The position numbers and the translations under genes were made by a program. 63,883 bases of DNA from Sphingobium chungbukense (GTDB lineage Bacteria > Pseudomonadota > Alphaproteobacteria > Sphingomonadales > Sphingomonadaceae), in NCBI RefSeq assembly GCF_001005725.1, contig NZ_LBIC01000008.1, forward strand, positions 1-63,883. The letters run 5' to 3'. A model generated the notes under the pieces. It had not been told where the DNA came from. It saw only the letters and a list, made by a program, of their open reading frames with translations, and did no database searches. Position 1 is the stretch's first letter. Every line of letters starts with the position of its first letter. Below, piece after piece: positions 16,213 through 24,228 of this stretch.

Positions 16213-17471
16213 GGCCGTTCTCCCCGCGCCAGTTGGCTGCCGATCGCCTGATAGATAGCAAGGGAGCGCACGGCGACATGCTCGCCGATACGGCCAATGG
16301 TGATTGCATCCTTTGCGTGGTGACGACGCTTAGCGCCGCTGCCACCTGTCCGATGCGCAGGATCGATCCTGTACTGCCGGCGCCCCTCCAGGACAGGATG
16401 CTCGGCAATGACATTGCCCAGGTCGATGATCCGGATCTTGTCAGGCAGTTGCTGGATTTCGACGACGCGCCGGGAGCGGTCGGGGACGCTGTAATAGTTG
16501 CCGCCGACAGAGACCATTCCATCGTGGCTGACCCGGCGCTCCAGCTTCAGAACCGCGTCGAAGCGCCCCGCCGGGAGCAACTGCAACTCAGGCTGCTCGG
16601 CGGCAAAGGCGTGGGCGATGATCCGCTGCGTCGTGCCGTGGACACGGACGTTAGCGACGGTATCGAGCCAGTCGATAAGCTGGACATTGAGATCTTCCAG
16701 ATTGCGGAAGCTCCGCCCGAGGAAGAAGTCTTTGCGGATGTAGCTGAACGGCCGCTCGACCTTTCCCTTGGTCTTGGCCCGATAGGGGCGACAGGCGCGC
16801 GGAACGAAGCGATAATGCCCCGCCAGAGCCAGCAATGATCGATTGTAGATGATGTGCCCCTGATCGTCTTCCCCGGTCACGGCGGTTTTCATGCGATCGT
16901 AGAGGATCTCGATCGGGACGCCTCCGATCGCTTCAAAGGCCTGCATATGGCAGCGCAACAGGGTTTGGAGATCCTGGTGCATGACATAGCGCGCGAACAG
17001 GAAGCGCGAATGCCCCAGCACCAGGCTGAACAGCCAGACAATCCGGCTGATGCCGGGTTCATCGGTAAAATCGACGACGAACCGGGCGAAGTCGACCTGC
17101 GCCTGCACGCCAGGCGGCGTCTCGAACCGAACCTCGAAGGGCTTGGGGCCATTTTCTGGTCGGATCGCTGCCAGGAACCGCTTCACAGCGGTATAGGCGC
17201 CCATATAGCCCAGCTCACGGATTTCACGCGTCAGGCGCGCCGCCGTCAGATCGGGAAAGGCCGTAACCCGCTCACGCAGAAATTCCAGATAGGGCGCCAG
17301 CTTGTTCGGCCGCCCCAATGCGCGTGGGCCATAGACCGGGGCTTCGACGCCCCGTTCAATATATTTGCGGATGGTCTTGGGATCGCGACCAGTGCGTCGG
17401 GCGATGGCGGATATCGATACGCCCTGCCGATGTAGCTCGAGGATCATCATCAATTCTCCAAGTCGGATCAT
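16209..17471 (-). CDS. istA: IstA-like DDE transposase of an IS21-family element
   Basis: 420 residues. The N-terminal helix-turn-helix reads GVSISAIARRTGRDPKTIRKYI, about residues 15-36. The integrase core has Asp in VQAQVDFARF, Asp in EILYDRMKTAV and Glu in KTKGKVERPFSYIRKDFF. The C-terminal beta domain includes GMVSVGGNYYSVP. It is the first gene of the istAB operon and looks intact, so the element may still move. Confidence 0.95.
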   Translation of the reverse strand: MIRLGELMMILELHRQGVSISAIARRTGRDPKTIRKYIERGVEAPVYGPRALGRPNKLAPYLEFLRERVTAFPDLTAARLTREIRELGYMGAYTAVKRFLAAIRPENGPKPFEVRFETPPGVQAQVDFARFVVDFTDEPGISRIVWLFSLVLGHSRFLFARYVMHQDLQTLLRCHMQAFEAIGGVPIEILYDRMKTAVTGEDDQGHIIYNRSLLALAGHYRFVPRACRPYRAKTKGKVERPFSYIRKDFFLGRSFRNLEDLNVQLIDWLDTVANVRVHGTTQRIIAHAFAAEQPELQLLPAGRFDAVLKLERRVSHDGMVSVGGNYYSVPDRSRRVVEIQQLPDKIRIIDLGNVIAEHPVLEGRRQYRIDPAHRTGGSGAKRRHHAKDAITIGRIGEHVAVRSLAIYQAIGSQLARGERP

Positions 17472-17621
17472 CGGCCCCGTCTCCGCGTCTGCAAAGGAGA
17501 TGAGGACGATGTCGGCTCATCTCATTCTGCCGGGGCTAGCCCCGGCAGAATGAGATGAAGGGGCCACCAACTAGGGAATTTTCAAAGCCCACTTTTGCGG
17601 AGAATTGCAGGACCGATGACA

Positions 17622-17847
17622 GTGGGGTGCCACAGGAGGCACAGCGCAGCCGCGGCGTTCCTTTTACCGCCATCGTGATTGGCTTCCCGCTGACAACCTT
17701 CACAGCGTCAGCCGGATACACCGAATTGAGAACGTAGGCGGCACCCTGCGCGATCTGACAATCGCTGCAATGACAGTAAACCTGTGCCAGCGGTTCCTCG
17801 CTGATAACTAGGCTTATTTCACCGCAAAGGCACTGCGTTTCGACCAT
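17622..17847 (-). pseudogene. GFA-family gene, 5' part, cut off by an IS21-type element
   Basis: Starts MVETQCLCGEISLVISEE with GGAGGG 7 bases before the ATG. Three zinc-type Cys motifs of the GFA fold are present: CLCG, CHCSDC and CASCGTPL. The frame is broken at 17622 by the IS. The rest of the gene is at 15084-15274. Before the insertion the product had 136 residues. GFA proteins are zinc-binding and related to S-(hydroxymethyl)glutathione synthase. Confidence 0.9.
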
Positions 17848-18092
17848 AGCCAACCCTCCACCAAATAGCACCTACGATAGGCGGATTGAAATGACGATCA
17901 ATGACCGCTCTCCACCCACTTGTTGCCGTTCCGGTGGCTAGAGGCTGAAGCACCGCGACAGATAGCGCGATCAGAACGCCGCCAAATAGCGTGAGCGTTT
18001 ACAACGTCGGCAGACGGGGTATCGGCGCGTCTCATTTGACTGGTCCGATTTGTTTTGCATTGAAGGCCCCCTATACGTTACAAATCGCGGCT

Positions 18093-18740
18093 ATGACTCA
18101 GACCCTCATCGGCTACGCTCGCTGCTCGACGGATAAGCAGGATCTCGCTGCGCAGCGCGACGCGCTGCTACGGCTCGGCGTCGCGCCGGAGCGGGTCTAT
18201 ACCGACCATGGGTTTTCCGGGACCAACAGGGCACGCCCTGGCCTCGATCAGGCGTTGGCTGCTGTGCGCAGCGGCGACACCCTCGTCGTGCCTAAACTGG
18301 ATCGTCTCGCCCGCTCTGTCCCTGACGCACGAGCGATTGGTGACAGCCTGGCGGAGCGTGGGGTGAAGCTGCAACTGGGTAGCAGCGTGCATGACCCTTC
18401 CGACCCGATGGGCAAGCTGTTCTTCAACATCCTGGCCACCTTCGCGGAGTTCGAAGCAGACCTCATCAGGATGCGGACGCGGGAAGGCATGGCCGTCGCG
18501 CGGTCGAAGGGCAAACTCCGTGGCAAGAAGCCCAAGCTGTCCGAGCGGCAGCAAAGGGAGCTGCGCCGGATGCATGACACTGGTGATTATTCGGTCAGCG
18601 ACCTTGCCGAGCTATTTTCGATATCACGACCAACCGTCTATCGGACGTTGGGCCGCATCGCGGGCACGGTTGAGAGCGATCAGATGATTCATACTCGAAA
18701 GCACGAACTTGGGGCTGATACGGTCCCTCAGAGCGCCTAA
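18093..18740 (+). CDS. serine resolvase next to repA
   Basis: 215 residues from the ATG at 18093 (MTQTLIGYARCSTDKQDLAA), catalytic Ser12. VPKLDRLARSVPDA, FAEFEADLIRMRTREGM and a C-terminal helix-turn-helix (YSVSDLAELFSISRPTVYRTL) complete the fold. A frame extends upstream to 17991 but is not needed. The gene lies directly before repA, and one arm of the repA operator (18690-18707) is inside its last codons, so RepA binding would also touch this gene. A job in resolving plasmid dimers fits that position. The 220 bases upstream have no gene and would hold the res site. Confidence 0.88.
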   Translation: MTQTLIGYARCSTDKQDLAAQRDALLRLGVAPERVYTDHGFSGTNRARPGLDQALAAVRSGDTLVVPKLDRLARSVPDARAIGDSLAERGVKLQLGSSVHDPSDPMGKLFFNILATFAEFEADLIRMRTREGMAVARSKGKLRGKKPKLSERQQRELRRMHDTGDYSVSDLAELFSISRPTVYRTLGRIAGTVESDQMIHTRKHELGADTVPQSA

Positions 18741-18778
18741 CCGATGGTTTTGCGTGGCCCGTTCGTGCTTTCGGGTAG
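18690..18778. promoter_or_regulatory. repA operator: iteron-like arms in inverse order
   Basis: CATACTCGAAAGCACGAA at 18690-18707 and, inverted, GTTCGTGCTTTCGGGTAG at 18761-18778. Each differs from the oriV iteron core CGATAGCACGAA by one base (A for T). The pair straddles the repA promoter region, 51 bases before the repA start. Iteron plasmids commonly use such inverted half-iterons for autorepression by RepA dimers. The left arm lies inside the resolvase gene. Confidence 0.8.
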
Positions 18779-18828
18779 AAATCCAAGCAGCCCAAGGGCG
18801 TAGGGCAATAAGGTATGATGGAGCCGCA

Positions 18829-19692
18829 ATGACTCGCACCCCCCAAGGCGAACTCTTCCTGTTGGATAGCCCCCTCACTGGAGAGGTTCGGGGCGAGCGA
18901 TCCCTTATGGCATTTCCATTTTTTGCTCTGAGCAAGAATGCCTGGATGAAGTCGCTGGCCTACAGCACGCCAAGCGTCTCTATCGAGGTCCGCCCCAGCA
19001 CAAAGGGCGTCGCGACGATCTACGACAAGGAAATTGTCCTTTATATTGCGAGCCTTATGGCCTCCAAAATGGAGGACGGCGAGGATGTGTCGCAGGACTT
19101 CGTGTTTACCGCTCATGATCTTTTCAGCGTGACAGGGAGCAACCATTCATCACGCTCCTATGAGCGGCTGGCGGATGCCCTGGAGCGCCTGCAGGGTACG
19201 CAGATCAAGACGAACATCGAGGCCGGCGGCGAAGGCGTGGATGGCTTTTTCTCCTGGCTTTCGGAGGCGCAGCTTAAATATGCGAAAACCACAAAAGGCG
19301 AGCGACGGCTGAAGGCCGTGAAGGTTCGGCTCTGCGATTGGCTGTTTCGTGCCATCCTCCACGATCGCCAGGTACTTAACTATGCCACGGCATATTTCCA
19401 GCTCGGGCCAATCGAGCGGCGGATTTATGAGGTTGCGCGCTCGACCTGTGTTGATGGCGAAGATCTTGAAATAGATTTGGCGACATTCCGACTACAAATT
19501 GGCTACCAGAACCAATTAGCCAATTTCCGTAGTGCCTTACGGGCAATTGCTGCGGCTGACACGATTCCAGAATATCAATTGCGACTTGAGGAGACTGAGG
19601 CCGAAGTTGATCCAGCGGCTCCGAAAGCTGGACGGCGCGCGAAAAATAGTCGCGTCATCATCTCTCGCCGGCTCAAGCAGCTCGCCAATTGA
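18829..19692 (+). CDS. repA: replication initiator protein RepA (RPA family)
   Basis: 287 residues starting MTRTPQGELFLLDSPLTGEV, with GGAG 5 bases upstream. The conserved core PFFALSKNAWMKSLAYS, then YDKEIVLYIASLMASKMEDG and FTAHDLFSVTG, matches the RPA initiator family found on plasmids of alphaproteobacteria. Two winged-helix units are expected and the C-terminus is basic. The iterons it should bind start 44 bases after its stop. An operator of modified iterons lies in its promoter, so it probably represses itself. Confidence 0.93.
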   Translation: MTRTPQGELFLLDSPLTGEVRGERSLMAFPFFALSKNAWMKSLAYSTPSVSIEVRPSTKGVATIYDKEIVLYIASLMASKMEDGEDVSQDFVFTAHDLFSVTGSNHSSRSYERLADALERLQGTQIKTNIEAGGEGVDGFFSWLSEAQLKYAKTTKGERRLKAVKVRLCDWLFRAILHDRQVLNYATAYFQLGPIERRIYEVARSTCVDGEDLEIDLATFRLQIGYQNQLANFRSALRAIAAADTIPEYQLRLEETEAEVDPAAPKAGRRAKNSRVIISRRLKQLAN

Positions 19693-19735
19693 GAGAGAAT
19701 CGGACGTTTCCGATTCGGTGTGCCGCCCCGCATTT

Positions 19736-19850
19736 CCTATTCGATAGCACGAATTGGCGGCCTTGAATGCTACTCGATAGCACGAATCCGGATACCCATT
19801 CCTACCCGATAGCACGAACTTTTACGGTGTTTCCTACCCGATAGCACGAA
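19736..19850 (+). repeat. oriV iterons (four direct repeats)
   Basis: Four 18-base repeats at 19736, 19769, 19801 and 19833, consensus CCTAC-Y-CGATAGCACGAA, with the core CGATAGCACGAA identical in all. The period is 32-33 bases, three helical turns, so RepA would sit on one face of the helix. They start 44 bases after repA. The 433 bases from 19693 to 20125 hold no gene. Besides the iterons there are hairpins CTGCGA-AAATC-TCGCAG and the one at 19955. I see no clear DnaA box. Confidence 0.92.
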
Positions 19851-19954
19851 CCGTAAGTCCTTCCGCTTCCATGACAATACTGCGAAAATCTCGCAGTCGA
19901 TGATCCTGTCGATCAGCTTGGAAGAAAGGGGAGGCTGTGACCTCATAAAGGAAA

Positions 19955-19974
19955 GCCCGGCACGAAGGCCGGGC
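19955..19974. terminator. hairpin in the oriV region
   Basis: GCCCGGC pairs with GCCGGGC across ACGAAG. It lies between the iterons and the next gene, with no T-run. It may stop repA transcription or form part of the origin. Confidence 0.45.
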
Positions 19975-20125
19975 ATCCCGTTGGAATAGTGGAGCGACGT
20001 CGCCAAACGTCGAACCGGGTCGACTACCCCTTCTCCCTACTCCATTCCGATCGTCGGTTCAAGGATGCGCGCTTCGCGCCACGCTATCTTTTTGTCCGGT
20101 GACGGCCCTCTCCAGGGAGGGACGA

Positions 20126-20959
20126 ATGGGGACGTTTACCCTAAGCGAGGCGCTCGCGGGCGCATTTTCTAAACGCAAGCAACCAGCGCGCAAAGCCAGA
20201 TCGGGCGCGCCGCACCCCACTGGTGCGCGTGTCCTGCGCGACAGCGTTGAGGCCGGCACGTTCGAGCATGTCTTTTTCGTGGCCCCTGCCAAGGGAGAAA
20301 CGGACAAACTGCTTCGCATGGCGCGACGCCTCGTTGAAGCAGGGCGCCAACTCCGCAGTGAGGCCCGGCTTAATGGTCGCGTTCTGTCTCCTACCGAGGC
20401 CCTGCTGACGACGCTGACCAGCGCGAGCGTGAGGGTGTTCGAGGAGATCCTTACCCTTTCGCGCCTGAACAACGGCAAAGTCTTCCCCAGCTATGATTAT
20501 CTTGCAGAGGCCACCAGCCTTGGGCGTGCGACGGTTGCACGCGCTCTGCGGATACTAGAGCGGATCGGCTTCCTGATCCGTCAGCGGCGCTTCAAGCGGA
20601 TCGAGGCAGAAGGCCCCGGCCCTCGCTACGAGCAGACCTCCAACGCCTACCGGCCACTGCTGCCGAAATCGCTCATGGACTATTTGCCGCGTTGGATGCG
20701 CCCTGCACCGGTTCCTGATGATGAGCTTCAACGTGAAACCGATCGGCTCGAAGAGATAAAGTATATGCGCTCCAAACTGTCATGCCGTGAGCTTGCCGAA
20801 AGCGTTGTCGATGGCCCGTTGGGTAAGATCCTGGCTCGGCTCGGCGCCGCCATCGATGCGCAGGAGCGTGAGTCTCAAATTGATCCGCAACCGCTAATGG
20901 ATTCATATATAATAGGGAGAAACGGAGTTGGCCTAGTCGGCCAACGCTCTAACGCCTGA
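20126..20959 (+). CDS. helix-turn-helix protein downstream of oriV
   Basis: 277 residues from the ATG at 20126, with GGGAGGGA just upstream. A GTG at 20099 is possible. A winged-helix unit is clear at about residues 115-160: KVFPSYDYLAEATSLGRATV, then ARALRILERIGFLIRQRRF. The N-terminal quarter is basic and probably disordered. Proteins of this type often stand beside repA on sphingomonad plasmids and are thought to help replication or its control. That function is inference from position. Confidence 0.75.
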   Translation: MGTFTLSEALAGAFSKRKQPARKARSGAPHPTGARVLRDSVEAGTFEHVFFVAPAKGETDKLLRMARRLVEAGRQLRSEARLNGRVLSPTEALLTTLTSASVRVFEEILTLSRLNNGKVFPSYDYLAEATSLGRATVARALRILERIGFLIRQRRFKRIEAEGPGPRYEQTSNAYRPLLPKSLMDYLPRWMRPAPVPDDELQRETDRLEEIKYMRSKLSCRELAESVVDGPLGKILARLGAAIDAQERESQIDPQPLMDSYIIGRNGVGLVGQRSNA

Positions 20960-21004
20960 CGGCGCAGGGATGAAACGACCCCAAATTGCATCATCTCAAC
21001 GATA

Positions 21005-21029
21005 GCGCGTCCGGAAACGTCGGACGCGC
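21005..21029. terminator. strong hairpin after the HTH gene
   Basis: Perfect 9-bp stem GCGCGTCCG/CGGACGCGC with a 7-base loop. It lies between the plus-strand HTH gene and the minus-strand zeta toxin gene, which converge here. It could serve both. Confidence 0.6.
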
Positions 21030-21168
21030 CGCTTCGCGACGCGATGCTCCCCAGGAGGAGCAAGCGGGTTGGGCAGCTCAAAATCGCCGCTGTTGAGCAG
21101 GCGGAGATGTCGATTCCGGTGCTGAAGGCGACCCCAGGCGCTATTGGAGTGAGATTGCGGGGAGATAT

Positions 21169-21729
21169 CTAAAGGATATCCTGAACCCATTGCGGCATCG
21201 TGGATGAGCGAAATTTCACCCTGCCCTTCTCTCGCGAGAAAATGAGTTGAAGACGCCGACTGCTGTTGTCGAACAGCAAGACCCGCTCGGCCAGTTGCAT
21301 GGCGGTCGGCAGATTTCCCACGCTGCGCGAAAATCGGCGTAACAAGTCCTGCAATGGTACGTCGTGGCCTCCGCTGGCAACACGACTGCGGACACGGCCG
21401 ATTGAAAAGCTCACGTCGCCCAGGCCGATATAGACAAGGTTGACCTTGTAGCCGGCGGCTGACGCCGCCCGCATCAGGTCCAATTCACTTCTGCCAGTCA
21501 ATGTTGTCTCGATCGCAAAGCTTATGCCTTCGGCAAGTAAGGTTCTGCGCGCTGTGACAGCCGATCGGCCGGCATGAATCACCCTTTGGGTGTCTAGCAA
21601 TTCAGGAGGCAGAGTCTTCGCAATGTTGTCCGGGTTCACCACGGGCAGTCGATGCGCAACGTAGCGATCGACAAGCGTCGACTTTCCGGCCCCGTTGGGG
21701 CCGGCAAACACCCAGAGTTGCGGCTTCAC
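21169..21729 (-). CDS. zeta-toxin family kinase
   Basis: 186 residues. Walker A GPNGAGKST at residues 10-18. NPDNIAKTLPPE and FAIETTLTGRSELDLMRAA follow as in zeta toxins, which phosphorylate UDP-N-acetylglucosamine or related substrates and block cell-wall synthesis (family knowledge). LRRFSRSVGNLPTAMQLAE is the usual Arg-containing lid segment. The length is short, as for the proteobacterial type. The start overlaps the end of the small gene upstream by 4 bases, forming a toxin-antitoxin operon. It should act as an addiction module. Confidence 0.88.
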   Translation of the reverse strand: MKPQLWVFAGPNGAGKSTLVDRYVAHRLPVVNPDNIAKTLPPELLDTQRVIHAGRSAVTARRTLLAEGISFAIETTLTGRSELDLMRAASAAGYKVNLVYIGLGDVSFSIGRVRSRVASGGHDVPLQDLLRRFSRSVGNLPTAMQLAERVLLFDNSSRRLQLIFSREKGRVKFRSSTMPQWVQDIL

Positions 21730-21965
21730 GCGGCGTCGCGGACGCGATGCTCGCCCATGTGATCGAAACGGACCAGCTCGCGGCGGCCGTCGGGATATTC
21801 CTTCACGACCAGGCCGGGAGGCGTATCCTTCTCACCATAATAGATCGGGCGGCCAGCATCCAAATGCGACCGAGCCGCGGCCCCGTCGTCATATCGTGCC
21901 GCGGCTTCGAGGATCGGCCAAAGATCGGCGTCCGGGGATTCAGATCGTTTCAGTCGACTTGCCAT
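21726..21965 (-). CDS. probable antitoxin of the zeta toxin
   Basis: 79 residues from the ATG at 21965 (MASRLKRSESPDADLWPILE). It contains HLDAGRPIYYGEKDTPPGLV followed by EYPDGRRELVRFD, a pattern often seen next to zeta-like toxins in alphaproteobacteria and unlike the epsilon antitoxin of Gram-positive plasmids. It comes first in the operon and its stop overlaps the toxin start (ATGA). A longer frame upstream to 22088 is low-complexity and unlikely to be coded. Confidence 0.75.
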   Translation of the reverse strand: MASRLKRSESPDADLWPILEAAARYDDGAAARSHLDAGRPIYYGEKDTPPGLVVKEYPDGRRELVRFDHMGEHRVRDAA

Positions 21966-22178
21966 GCTGACGATATAGCACGTCGCATCGCTTTCGTCAC
22001 GGGGAGGTCGATCGTTGTTGGCGCTGGGCGGTCTTGCCCCCCTCCCCTCCCCTTTTGTCGCGCGTGATGAACGGGCAGCAGATGACATGACTCTTTCGAG
22101 CGACTGACGCAGGTTGGCCCTATTGCCCGATCGGCAAATCCCTGTTTGCGATGGGGTGTGGCCGCGATGCTGCCTTGT

Positions 22179-22251
22179 GCGATCAAGTCAAAAACCGCCC
22201 GGAGGACTACGGTTTCCACTGCGCGGAGCCTCCGTTTTTTATCTTGATCGC
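22179..22251. promoter_or_regulatory. long folded element upstream of ssb
   Basis: Outer arms GCGATCAAG (22179-22187) and CTTGATCGC (22243-22251) pair perfectly. Within them CGGAGG (22200-22205) pairs with CCTCCG (22229-22234). An A-run stands before the inner stem and T6 after it, so the inner part looks like a two-way intrinsic terminator. No gene ends into it from the left. It may end a small RNA or attenuate ssb, whose start is 64 bases downstream. Confidence 0.65.
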
Positions 22252-22314
22252 GTCAGCCTCGCTCCCCTGAAGTCCCCATCAGGAATTAGCCTGATCGAGA
22301 ATGAGGTACGTCCC

Positions 22315-22635
22315 ATGCAGAATATCGCTGAGTTTCGCATCATCGGCCGCATCGGCAAGATCAACGAGCATGACAAAGTGACGAAGGTTTCGGTGGCGGC
22401 GAACTACAACCGCCAGGACAACGGCGAGTGGACGACCGACACCCATTGGAATGAGGTGACGTTGTTTGGCCGACACATCGAGCGTGCCGCCAAGGCCGAC
22501 AAGGGCGATCTGGTTCATATCGTTGGCCGGGTCCGCCAGAATTCCTACGATACCGAGGAGGGCAAGCGATACACGGTTGAGTTGATCGCTGACGGCTTCG
22601 CGGTTCTCGCCAAGGCCGGTGACGCTGACGCCTAA
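22315..22635 (+). CDS. ssb: single-stranded DNA-binding protein
   Basis: 106 residues from the ATG at 22315: MQNIAEFRIIGRIGKINEHD, VSVAANYNRQD, WTTDTHWNEVTLFGRHIERA and KGDLVHIVGRVRQNSYD, the OB-fold sequence of SSB. It is shorter than chromosomal SSB because the acidic C-terminal tail that recruits partner proteins is missing; it ends KAGDADA. Plasmid SSBs of this kind help establishment after transfer. Given the oriT polarity, the transferred strand would be its coding template. Confidence 0.88.
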   Translation: MQNIAEFRIIGRIGKINEHDKVTKVSVAANYNRQDNGEWTTDTHWNEVTLFGRHIERAAKADKGDLVHIVGRVRQNSYDTEEGKRYTVELIADGFAVLAKAGDADA

Positions 22636-22688
22636 AGATCGGGGGCCGCCTAGCGGCCCCCTCCCCTCCCCGGCAATCGAAAGGATAG

Positions 22689-22985
22689 TCTAAAGGATAT
22701 CCTTTCGATTTCTTATAGCTATCCATCGCTCCGTTCGGTCGTCCCAATTGCGCTTTTTCCGGTTTGTGCCAGTAGGTCATGGGCATTGGAGCAATGGGCC
22801 GATGCACTATCTCCCCATCAGGATTGCTAAATGGATATCCATTGCGATTGGCAATGGATATCGGTTGTATTTAGAGCGCCTTGCAAATGCGATTGCCTTG
22901 GGATATCCATTGGCAAATCGATAGCCATTCGACATCCATAGCCTTGCGATATGGATTTGGTGTGGAAATCGGTTGAATATCGATT
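22689..22985. repeat. palindrome-rich candidate centromere (parS) and parA operator
   Basis: A GATATC-centred palindrome AAAGGATATCCTTT at 22692-22705 is followed by variants of ATGGATATCCAT at 22831, 22855, 22901, 22931 and 22948, with GCGATT/AATCGC and TTGGCA words between. TCTAAAGGATATCCT recurs at 21168-21182, across the 3' end of the zeta gene. The stretch 22636-23008 holds no gene and is AT-rich compared with its flanks. Location right before parA fits a centromere or operator. Confidence 0.6.
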
Positions 22986-23008
22986 TGTTGAATGAGGGCC
23001 GGATTCAG

Positions 23009-23692
23009 ATGCCAGCAATTTCTGTAGCGAACCCGAAGGGCGGGGCGGGCAAGACGACCCTGACATTCGTCTTGGCGAGCGAGCTAGCCCGAAGCGGTGC
23101 TTCGGTCGCCGTCATAGACGCAGATCCGAACGCGATCATCGCGGGCTGGGGCAGGAAGCGGGCGGAGCAGGACAAGGCGCTACCCTTCGAGATTATTGCC
23201 GGGCCGAAGGAGTCGGACCTCATGAAGCTGGTTGACCAGCTCACGCAGTCGCATGACTTTGTACTGATCGATCTTGAAGGTACGGCATCGCGCATGACGT
23301 CACGCGCTCTCGCGCGGTCGCATCTTGTGCTGATCCCGTTCAATCTCTCGCCGATCGACGCGGAACTGGCCGCGAATGCGGTTGCCCTAGTTCTAGAAGA
23401 GCAGGAGGCGCTAGGCCGCCGCATCCCATTTAGGTTGGTCAGGAGCCGAGATAATGCGGCGATCCAGACCAAAAGTTCGCAGCGGATTACGGCGGCTATC
23501 AACGAAGCGGAATTACCTTTGCTGCCCGTTGGTCTCGTTGAACGCGCGGCCTACCGCGACATTTTCGATTTCGCGGCGACACTGGAGGAACTGGACGATA
23601 GCCAGACTTCAGGATTGGCAGGCGCAAAGAAGAATGCCCATGAGGTGGCCCGTGCCGTTGTCGAAGCGGTTCAGTCGGAGATGCAGAAGTGA
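23009..23692 (+). CDS. ParA-family ATPase (first cassette), VirC1-like size
   Basis: 227 residues from the ATG at 23009. Deviant Walker A NPKGGAGKTT at 8-17 with the signature Lys10. The A' motif reads VIDADPNAIIAGWG and Walker B reads FVLIDLEGTASRM. No N-terminal DNA-binding extension, so it is the short ParA/VirC1 type. The stop overlaps the GTG of the next gene. It is preceded by the palindromic region. Either it partitions the plasmid with the small downstream protein, or, like VirC1, it assembles the relaxosome at the pole. Both uses are known for such proteins. Confidence 0.85.
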   Translation: MPAISVANPKGGAGKTTLTFVLASELARSGASVAVIDADPNAIIAGWGRKRAEQDKALPFEIIAGPKESDLMKLVDQLTQSHDFVLIDLEGTASRMTSRALARSHLVLIPFNLSPIDAELAANAVALVLEEQEALGRRIPFRLVRSRDNAAIQTKSSQRITAAINEAELPLLPVGLVERAAYRDIFDFAATLEELDDSQTSGLAGAKKNAHEVARAVVEAVQSEMQK

Positions 23693-24054
23693 GTTCCGGC
23701 AGCTATGGCTTTGGAAAAAAGGCGGGGCCGAAAACTCCCGCCGACGCGCCCGAAGATGAGGGTCGGCTTGACCTCTCCGGCATCACCAGAACGCCGTTGC
23801 CACTCGATCCGGTTCGCGAACAGGCGGCGATCGAGCGAGGCGCAAAGTTGGGCTTTGTCGATCGCGGGGCAGGGGAGACGGAAGAGGCTGGCACTGTTGT
23901 CCGTCGGCGCCGGCAACCCGCGCCACAAAGCACGGTCTATATCAAGGGACCGAAGGAAATTTTGGACTGGTTTATCGAGTTCAGCAACGAGCGTGGGCAT
24001 CGTGCATATTGGCAAGCGCTCGCGGAGTTTAGGGACATGATCGACGGCAAGTAG
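23689..24054 (+). CDS. small partner of the first ParA, VirC2-like or centromere-binding
   Basis: 121 residues from a GTG that overlaps the parA stop (GTGA). The N-terminal two thirds is charged and probably disordered. The C-terminus STVYIKGPKEILDWFIEFSN, ERGHRAYWQALAEF is a compact ribbon-helix-helix-like unit that resembles the C-terminal part of VirC2 and small partition adaptors. Coupling with a ParA argues for a DNA-binding partner. The exact class is uncertain. Confidence 0.65.
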   Translation: MSSGSYGFGKKAGPKTPADAPEDEGRLDLSGITRTPLPLDPVREQAAIERGAKLGFVDRGAGETEEAGTVVRRRRQPAPQSTVYIKGPKEILDWFIEFSNERGHRAYWQALAEFRDMIDGK

Positions 24055-24072
24055 AAGTGGAGGTGCAGCGAC

Positions 24073-24228
24073 ATGAGCGGCATAGCGCAAGCCGGTCTCA
24101 TATTCCTTGTCATCATAGTGCTGATGATCCTCAGCGCGAAGGATAACGCGACCCGGAACCGCATCCGAAACGAGGATGAGGACACCTGGTGGTTCTCTCG
24201 CCGCAACTGGTGGGATGATCGGCGGTGA
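24073..24228 (+). CDS. 51-residue membrane protein between the two par cassettes
   Basis: ATG with GGAGG upstream. The sequence starts MSGIAQAGLIFLVIIVLMIL, one membrane helix, then a charged tail rich in Trp and Arg that ends WFSRRNWWDDRR. The stop overlaps the GTG of the second parA (GTGA), so it is part of the operon. No family recognised. It could tether a ParA or relaxosome component to the membrane. Confidence 0.65.
   Translation: MSGIAQAGLIFLVIIVLMILSAKDNATRNRIRNEDEDTWWFSRRNWWDDRR

Larger units (their letters stand above)
15275..17621. mobile_element. IS21-family insertion sequence (2347 bp) with 6-bp target duplication
   Basis: Both ends start TGTCA and carry long inverted repeats. 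From the left end inward the sequence is TGTCAACGG, then CCGCAAAAGTGGGC and AAAATTCCCTAGTT. The right end repeats the last two blocks in inverse. The element holds istA and istB on the minus strand. GTGGGG stands directly outside each end (15269-15274 and 17622-17627), a target duplication of the length usual for IS21. The insertion splits a GFA-family gene. Confidence 0.92.

Noticed and set aside
17991..18092. Upstream extension of the resolvase before repA
   Set aside because: Resolvase homology starts at MTQTLIGYARCST; the upstream part has no ribosome site and probably holds res.
19736..19850. Iteron block as a CRISPR array
   Set aside because: Only four 18-base repeats with 14-15-base gaps, beside repA, and with related copies in the repA promoter. 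No cas gene.
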